From Nitrosomonas sp. UBA6494 (GTDB taxonomy: Bacteria; Pseudomonadota; Gammaproteobacteria; Burkholderiales; Nitrosomonadaceae), in assembly GCA_002435335.1 (NCBI GenBank), contig DJMI01000089.1, forward strand, positions 1-26,812: a stretch of DNA of 26,812 bases, read 5' to 3'. Of this stretch, positions 22,955 through 26,812 are shown piece after piece; the stretch's first letter is position 1; every line of letters begins with the position of its first letter. Under the pieces are notes generated by a model, which was given only the letters and a program-made list of their open reading frames with translations, ran no database searches and was not told the DNA's origin. Made by a program: the position numbers and the translations under genes.

Positions 22955-23095
22955 GAGACCTTTGCACGGTTACTACGCGGCACGATAATTGCGTTAAAAA
23001 TTCGCGAAAAATGCTCATTTACCCCGTGTAAACTCCGCTTTTTCGCAAATTTTTGCCTTATTCTCGTACCGCTCATGACACCGTGCAAAGGTCTC
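22955..23095. mobile_element. MITE-like element with perfect 16-bp ends (141 bp)
   Basis: GAGACCTTTGCACGGT at 22955-22970 is repeated as an exact reverse complement at 23080-23095, flanked by TAAAT on both sides (22950-22954 and 23096-23100). The ends differ from those of the other 141-bp element, so this is a separate family; GAGACCTTTGCAC-type ends are known from IS5-type insertion sequences (recollection). The interior holds short self-complementary tracts and no transposase frame. It separates the lipid cluster from the lipoprotein gene. Confidence 0.85.
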
Positions 23096-23130
23096 TAAAT
23101 ATTTAAATTTAAACCTTCTTGGAGATGACA

Positions 23131-23778
23131 ATGACTTATTTGAATCGCTTGCTGTTTCTTTTGCTGTTGCTGATGTTGACGGCCTGTTCGACTGTGTACC
23201 TGGAGGGTTTGGAGAAAATCGGTATTCCGAAACGGGATGTGATGGTGTATCGAGTAGAGAAGGCGCGCGATACGCAACAGGAAACCAAGGAGCAGTTTAA
23301 ATCGGCATTGGAACATTTCACTGCCGTTACGAATTTTCAAGGTGGCGATCTGGAAGCTACTTACAAGCGTCTTAACGATACCTATGAAGCCAGTGTCAGT
23401 AAAGCGGATGAAGTCAGAAGTCGAATTGCCGATATTGAGAGTGTTTCCGAGGCTTTATTTGCTGAGTGGAAACAAGAAATTACACAATATAGTAACGTCT
23501 CTTTGAAACAAAGCAGCCAGAAGAAATTGGAAAGCACGCAAGCGCATTACCGCCAATTGATTGCATCGATGAAAGAAGCGGAAAGTAAAATGGAGCCTAT
23601 TTTGCGCGTATTCCAAGATCATGTCATGTTTCTTAAACATAATCTCAATGCTCGTGCTATTGCGTCACTCAAAGGTGAATTGGGAGCGATTAAATCCGAT
23701 GTTTCGACGCTGATTGCTTCCATGGAGCATTCGATCAACGAAGCCAATGCGTTTATCACGACCATGTCGGATAAATAG
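23131..23778 (+). CDS. DUF2959-like lipoprotein
   Basis: A 215-residue exported protein. The N-terminus MTYLNRLLFLLLLLMLTAC is a lipoprotein signal with lipobox LTAC, making Cys19 the lipidated residue. After it comes TVYLEGLEKIGIPKRDVMVYRVEKAR, then a long, almost fully helical and coiled-coil body rich in Lys, Glu and Ala, with a central NFQGGDLEATYKRLNDTYE. This is the pattern of the DUF2959 family of unknown function. GGAG lies 6 bases before the chosen ATG; a TTG and another ATG upstream fall on the ribosome site. Probably anchored to the outer membrane, facing the periplasm. Confidence 0.82.
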   Translation: MTYLNRLLFLLLLLMLTACSTVYLEGLEKIGIPKRDVMVYRVEKARDTQQETKEQFKSALEHFTAVTNFQGGDLEATYKRLNDTYEASVSKADEVRSRIADIESVSEALFAEWKQEITQYSNVSLKQSSQKKLESTQAHYRQLIASMKEAESKMEPILRVFQDHVMFLKHNLNARAIASLKGELGAIKSDVSTLIASMEHSINEANAFITTMSDK

Positions 23779-23813
23779 CTGAGCCTGAGTTTGCTGAAGA
23801 TTGAACCATATTG

Positions 23814-23831
23814 GTTTGATTTCCATCAAAC
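23814..23831. other. Small hairpin between lipoprotein and zinc-finger genes
   Basis: GTTTGAT and ATCAAAC form a 7-bp stem around TTCC, 35 bases after the lipoprotein stop. It is followed by CGCTAAAAAG and not by a T-run, so it is at best a weak terminator, or an operator for the next gene. Confidence 0.35.
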
Positions 23832-23882
23832 GCTAAAAAGTTACTTCGGATAGTATGCAAAAATCTTTTGGAAGGACACGTA

Positions 23883-24254
23883 ATGGCAGATTTTACTGAA
23901 CATCAATTGATGCAATTAAAAGCAGCATTACAGAAACGCTATTTGGAGCTCCAACATGAAATACGCGATGAATTGGCACATACGCAGGATATCAGTGCCG
24001 AGGAGCTTACCGAGTACTTGAATAATATTCCGGATGACATAGATACCGCGTTGATTGATCGACAGATCAACGAAATGCGAGAATTGGAAATGTCAATGCG
24101 ATATTTAAGCGAATTGGATTTCGGTGATTGCATTGATTGCGGGAATGAAATCGGCTTTGAGCGATTGCTTGCCTATCCCTCCGCGCAGCGGTGCATTGAT
24201 TGTCAGAGCCGATTCGAGGAAGCTTTTCCGAAAGAATCGCATTCTTCCCTATGA
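23883..24254 (+). CDS. DksA/TraR-family zinc-finger protein
   Basis: A 123-residue protein with a coiled-coil first half (QLMQLKAALQKRYLELQHEI) and a C-terminal four-cysteine zinc finger, DCIDCGNEIGFERLLAYPSA then RCIDCQ (Cys83, 86, 104, 107). Between them, ALIDRQINEMRELEMSMRYL is the typical connecting helix. DksA-type proteins bind in the RNA polymerase secondary channel; this is shorter than true DksA (about 150 residues), so it is a DksA/TraR-like paralogue. The coiled-coil tip region has DIDTALIDR rather than the DxxDxA of DksA; activity cannot be inferred. GGAAGGA precedes the ATG by 8 bases. Confidence 0.88.
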   Translation: MADFTEHQLMQLKAALQKRYLELQHEIRDELAHTQDISAEELTEYLNNIPDDIDTALIDRQINEMRELEMSMRYLSELDFGDCIDCGNEIGFERLLAYPSAQRCIDCQSRFEEAFPKESHSSL

Positions 24255-24269
24255 GAGTGCGGTGCGAAT

Positions 24270-24818
24270 TTATGCGCCAATAGTTTTAAGCAAAATTAAT
24301 ACCGCACCGCCGCCGCCGTCTTCTGGTTTTGCCTGACAAAAAGCCAGTACTTCAGTGCGTTGTATCAGCCAATTTCCTATTCGGGTTTTTAGTACCGGTT
24401 CGCGGTTTAACGAGCTTAATCCTTTGCCGTGTATGACTCGTACACACCGCATTTTCTGTTGCACACAGTGATTAAGAAACGCGCTTAATTGCTGCCTTGC
24501 TTCATCTCGTGTGTATCCGTGCAAATCGAGATTTTCCTCAATATTCCAATGGCCGCGGCGTAATCGCCTCAATGTTTGATGGGGCATACCAGGGCGCACA
24601 TAAGACCAAGGATCGCCAGCTTCTATGGAAAATGAAATATGATCCGACAGTGAGTCATTCGGCGCAATTTCATCGCAAAGAATCTTTTTTCTTGGATATG
24701 GAGACGGTTTGGCATCGTTGTGAGTAATCTTATCCGGAACAGGCAGCGGCGCAACGTCTTGCATGGCGGTACGGAATAACGCTGTTTCATCGTTATCTTC
24801 ACCGTGGTTCTCCATCAT
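24270..24818 (-). CDS. Smr-domain protein
   Basis: A 182-residue protein with an unstructured, charged N-terminal half (about 1-90) and a C-terminal Smr domain: LDLHGYTRDEARQQLSAFL, VRVIHGKGLSSLNREPVLK and PEDGGGGAVLILLK. These are the LDxHG, HGxG and GG-x-G-x-x-x-V-x-L motifs of the family, and stand-alone Smr proteins of this type (SmrA/SmrB-like) can cut nucleic acids; SmrB cleaves mRNA at collided ribosomes. Its exact role is not clear. It lies 37 bases downstream of trxB on the same strand and likely shares its transcript. It converges with the zinc-finger gene with a 15-base gap. Confidence 0.9.
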   Translation of the reverse strand: MMENHGEDNDETALFRTAMQDVAPLPVPDKITHNDAKPSPYPRKKILCDEIAPNDSLSDHISFSIEAGDPWSYVRPGMPHQTLRRLRRGHWNIEENLDLHGYTRDEARQQLSAFLNHCVQQKMRCVRVIHGKGLSSLNREPVLKTRIGNWLIQRTEVLAFCQAKPEDGGGGAVLILLKTIGA

Positions 24819-24855
24819 GGTGGCGCTGTATTAACTCAGATCTTAGATAATGGCA

Positions 24856-25806
24856 TTATTTCAGATTGTCCAAATATTTTTCTGCATCCAGTGCTGCCAT
24901 ACAACCGCTGGCGGCGCTGGTTATCGCTTGGCGGTATATGTGATCCTGTACGTCTCCCGCAGCGAAAACTCCAGGGATGCTGGTTGCGGTTGCGTTGCCC
25001 TGATTGCCGCTGCGTGTCACGATGTAACCATTTTGCATTTCCAGTTGACCAGCGAAAATATCGGTATTCGGCTTGTGGCCGATAGCAATGAACACACCAG
25101 ACAAGCTGATGGTTTGTATAGTGCTGTCAAGCGTGCTTTTGATGCGCATGCCGGTAACGCCGGATTGATCACCGAGCACTTCGTCCAAGACATGGTTCAA
25201 TGCTAATTTAATGTTACCGTTACGTGTTTTTTCCATCAGTTTGTCGATCAAGATTTTTTCCGAACGAAACTGATCGCGTCGATGCACCACGGTCACCGTG
25301 CGTGCGATATTAGAAAGATATAGCGCCTCTTCCACAGCGGTGTTGCCGCCGCCAATGACGGCGACATCCTGGCCTTTATAAAAGAAACCGTCACAAGTTG
25401 CACAACCGGACACGCCGCGTCCCATGAATGCTTCTTCTGAGGGTAATCCCAGATATTGTGCGGATGCGCCGGTGGCAATAATTAACGCGTCACAAGTATA
25501 GGTGCCTTGATCGCCGATCAATGTGATTGGTTTCTCGGTCAATTTTGCAGTGTGAATATGGTCGAAAATAATTTCGGTGTGAAAGCGCTCGGCGTGCTTC
25601 TGGAATCGCTCCATCAGCTCAGGGCCTTGTACGCCCATCGCATCGGCAGGCCAATTGTCGACATCGGTTGTTGTCATCAATTGTCCTCCCTGCGCCAATC
25701 CGGTAATCAATACCGGATGCAGATTGGCGCGAGCTGCGTAGACTGCAGCAGTAAAGCCAGCCGGACCGGAACCCAGAATTAACAATGTATTGTGCTTGAT
25801 GGTCAT
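24856..25806 (-). CDS. trxB: Thioredoxin reductase
   Basis: Flavoenzyme that passes electrons from NADPH to thioredoxin. The 316-residue sequence has the FAD motif LILGSGPAGFTAAVYAARA, the redox pair CATC at Cys135 and Cys138 (GVSGCATCDGFFYKG), the NADPH-binding VIGGGNTAVEEALYLS, and the C-terminal FAD motif GVFAAGDVQDHIYRQAITSA. Length and order are those of low-molecular-weight bacterial TrxB. No clear ribosome site precedes the ATG. Confidence 0.97.
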   Translation of the reverse strand: MTIKHNTLLILGSGPAGFTAAVYAARANLHPVLITGLAQGGQLMTTTDVDNWPADAMGVQGPELMERFQKHAERFHTEIIFDHIHTAKLTEKPITLIGDQGTYTCDALIIATGASAQYLGLPSEEAFMGRGVSGCATCDGFFYKGQDVAVIGGGNTAVEEALYLSNIARTVTVVHRRDQFRSEKILIDKLMEKTRNGNIKLALNHVLDEVLGDQSGVTGMRIKSTLDSTIQTISLSGVFIAIGHKPNTDIFAGQLEMQNGYIVTRSGNQGNATATSIPGVFAAGDVQDHIYRQAITSAASGCMAALDAEKYLDNLK

Positions 25807-25845
25807 AATATTAGTTACAAAGAAATTTTAGTCATTATCCTAGCA

Positions 25846-25985
25846 GGCAGTTGAAAAACTATCTGCGTTGCCTCTGCGGCGTTAAAAACAGGCTCAAAAT
25901 GCTCATTTATTAGGCATAAACTGCGCGATAGCTTATCGAACCTCGGTTTGGGAGGTTATTGTACCCGCAAATAATCAGACTGCCT
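25846..25985. repeat. Degenerate insertion-element remnant upstream of trxB
   Basis: The 300-base gap before the next gene contains an element-like segment bounded by GGCAGTTGA at the left and, inverted, GGCAGTCTGA at the right; the ends are imperfect and the borders uncertain. Its interior (25879-25926) aligns without gaps to 22991-23038 of the 16-bp-ended element at about 36 of 48 positions, including the exact 14-base tract AAAATGCTCATTTA. It is probably a decayed non-autonomous element. The remaining gap sequence (to 26109) shows a TTGACG at 26043 but no convincing promoter. Confidence 0.5.
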
Positions 25986-26109
25986 TGATGTCTTTCAGCA
26001 TGATTGCGGAAAAACTATAATGCTTGACGGCAAGCCATTGAATGCGTTTTACTTAAGCACTGTAGTACGATTGCAATTGATTTACAACTACAATAGAAAA
26101 GGAAATTCG

Positions 26110-26184
26110 ATGAAAAAGCTTGTCTTTATTGTGATTGCCATCTTTGTTGCAGGTTATATCAGTCTCATGGTGCAATATTTTTAG
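26110..26184 (+). CDS. 24-residue single-helix membrane peptide
   Basis: A short reading frame preceded by AAAAGGAAA about 5 bases before the ATG. It encodes two lysines, then a continuous hydrophobic stretch (LVFIVIAIFVAGYISLMV) and ends with QYF. Size and charge pattern (positive N-terminus inside, one helix) match bacterial small membrane proteins. Monocistronic, followed by a hairpin. Whether it is translated cannot be proven from sequence. Confidence 0.5.
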   Translation: MKKLVFIVIAIFVAGYISLMVQYF

Positions 26185-26192
26185 AGATACAT

Positions 26193-26215
26193 GGCGCTTT
26201 GCTCAGCAGAGCGCC
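26193..26215. terminator. GC-rich hairpin after the small peptide gene
   Basis: GGCGCT (26193-26198) pairs with AGCGCC (26210-26215), with an inner TGC/GCA stem and a three-base loop. It lies 9 bases after the peptide stop. No T-run follows, so termination is uncertain. Confidence 0.4.
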
Positions 26216-26274
26216 TAGTTCAGATTGTGGCATGATGGTTGGGAAGAGTATTGAATTTATATCTAATTTAACCA

Positions 26275-26812
26275 ATGCGCCAACTGAGAATCCATTGCTT
26301 TCTTTTCTTCGTTCTGGCAGCAATTACTCTCATATCGCATCAAGAGATTGCTCAGTATGAGCCGATAGGTCCTGATCTATTGACGGACAAATGGAACATA
26401 CAGACGCCTCCAAACGGCCGAGTTGAAATTACAGAGAACGGATTGATGTTGCAATCCGCTGCCGAACAAGTGAACGTTGGTGCTTATCAATACGTAGCTT
26501 TACCCTCACCCGGTACGCTGTTAAAACTATCGGCAGAGATCAGAAGTGCTGATGTGAAATTAGGTCAAAAATCTTGGCAGCAGGCAAGATTGGTGTTGGT
26601 TCAGAATAATGGTCAAAAAGACGATTGGAGTTTGCCGCATACTGCGGCGGCTCTTTTCGGATCTCACGATTGGAAAAAATCTCACGGTATTTTTACCGTT
26701 TCTACCGAAACGCAAAGAATCAAAGTACTGGCGCAACTGAATCAAGTCAGTGGTTTTTTTCAACTCAGAAACATTCGACTTTATCCTGTTAGTGAATCAT
26801 CAATGTTTCCGG
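26275..26812 (+). CDS. Exported or membrane-anchored protein, 5' part
   Basis: Open from ATG 26275 to the window edge (about 179 codons seen). An in-frame stop at 26269 fixes this as the first possible ATG. A signal peptide or membrane anchor comes first (IHCFLFFVLAAITLIS), followed by an extracytoplasmic region of alternating polar and hydrophobic strands (GRVEITENGLMLQSA, TLLKLSAEIRSADV, QRIKVLAQLNQVSGFFQLRN) resembling a carbohydrate-binding-like beta-sandwich. Without the remainder the function is unknown; a surface polysaccharide role is only a guess. Confidence 0.7.
   Translation, partial: MRQLRIHCFLFFVLAAITLISHQEIAQYEPIGPDLLTDKWNIQTPPNGRVEITENGLMLQSAAEQVNVGAYQYVALPSPGTLLKLSAEIRSADVKLGQKSWQQARLVLVQNNGQKDDWSLPHTAAALFGSHDWKKSHGIFTVSTETQRIKVLAQLNQVSGFFQLRNIRLYPVSESSMFP

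Noticed and set aside
22934..23098. Reading frame starting MKLPKLN that overlaps the end of the Tam41-like gene
   Set aside because: It runs straight into the 141-bp element; with the element removed it ends after eight codons, so it is not a disrupted gene.

Overview
The window looks like chromosome of an autotrophic betaproteobacterium, most likely a Nitrosomonas-type ammonia oxidiser. This is an inference from three things: a green-type form I RuBisCO cluster (cbbL, cbbS, cbbQ, cbbO) with a divergent cbbR and no carboxysome genes; a typical betaproteobacterial housekeeping set (rib-nusB-thiL-pgpA, rimO, cysK-cysE, trxB); and many toxin-antitoxin genes and short insertion elements. No rRNA, tRNA, CRISPR array or intact transposase gene was seen.

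Layout. 1-4075 (minus strand) is a riboflavin/thiamine operon: ribE, ribB with a degenerate RibA half, ribH, nusB, thiL and the 5' end of pgpA, which runs off the window. 4172-5567 holds a small membrane protein and a divergent two-domain sulfurtransferase, separated by an 11-bp-period repeat array. 5778-7114 carries two toxin-antitoxin modules in tandem, MazEF-like then YefM-YoeB. 7338-13642 is the carbon-fixation block. cbbL and cbbS are separated by an RNA hairpin. A strong terminator lies between cbbS and the activase genes cbbQ and cbbO. cbbR diverges from cbbL.

13638-15532 has a membrane protein with a histidine-kinase-like helical hairpin but no ATPase domain, a small two-helix membrane protein, and a minus-strand pair made of a secreted EndoU-type nuclease and a small overlapping partner that is probably its immunity protein. 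15612-19332 has rimO, a GlcG/HbpS-like gene and the cysteine operon cysK-cysE. 19462-22934 is a lipid cluster on the plus strand: a CDP-alcohol phosphatidyltransferase with an extra N-terminal domain, a diacylglycerol-kinase-like protein and a protein resembling mitochondrial Tam41 CDP-diacylglycerol synthase. Together they could run from diacylglycerol through phosphatidate and CDP-diacylglycerol to a phospholipid. The rest holds a DUF2959-like lipoprotein, a DksA/TraR zinc-finger protein, an Smr protein, trxB, a 24-residue membrane peptide and the start of an exported protein.

Mobile DNA. Two 141-bp copies of one MITE-like element (3342-3482 and 20808-20948) have matching terminal inverted repeats and 4-bp target duplications. 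One rewrote the C-terminus of RibE; the other inserted exactly at the start codon of the diacylglycerol-kinase gene. A different element, also 141 bp, with perfect 16-bp ends is at 22955-23095. A degenerate relative of its core lies upstream of trxB.
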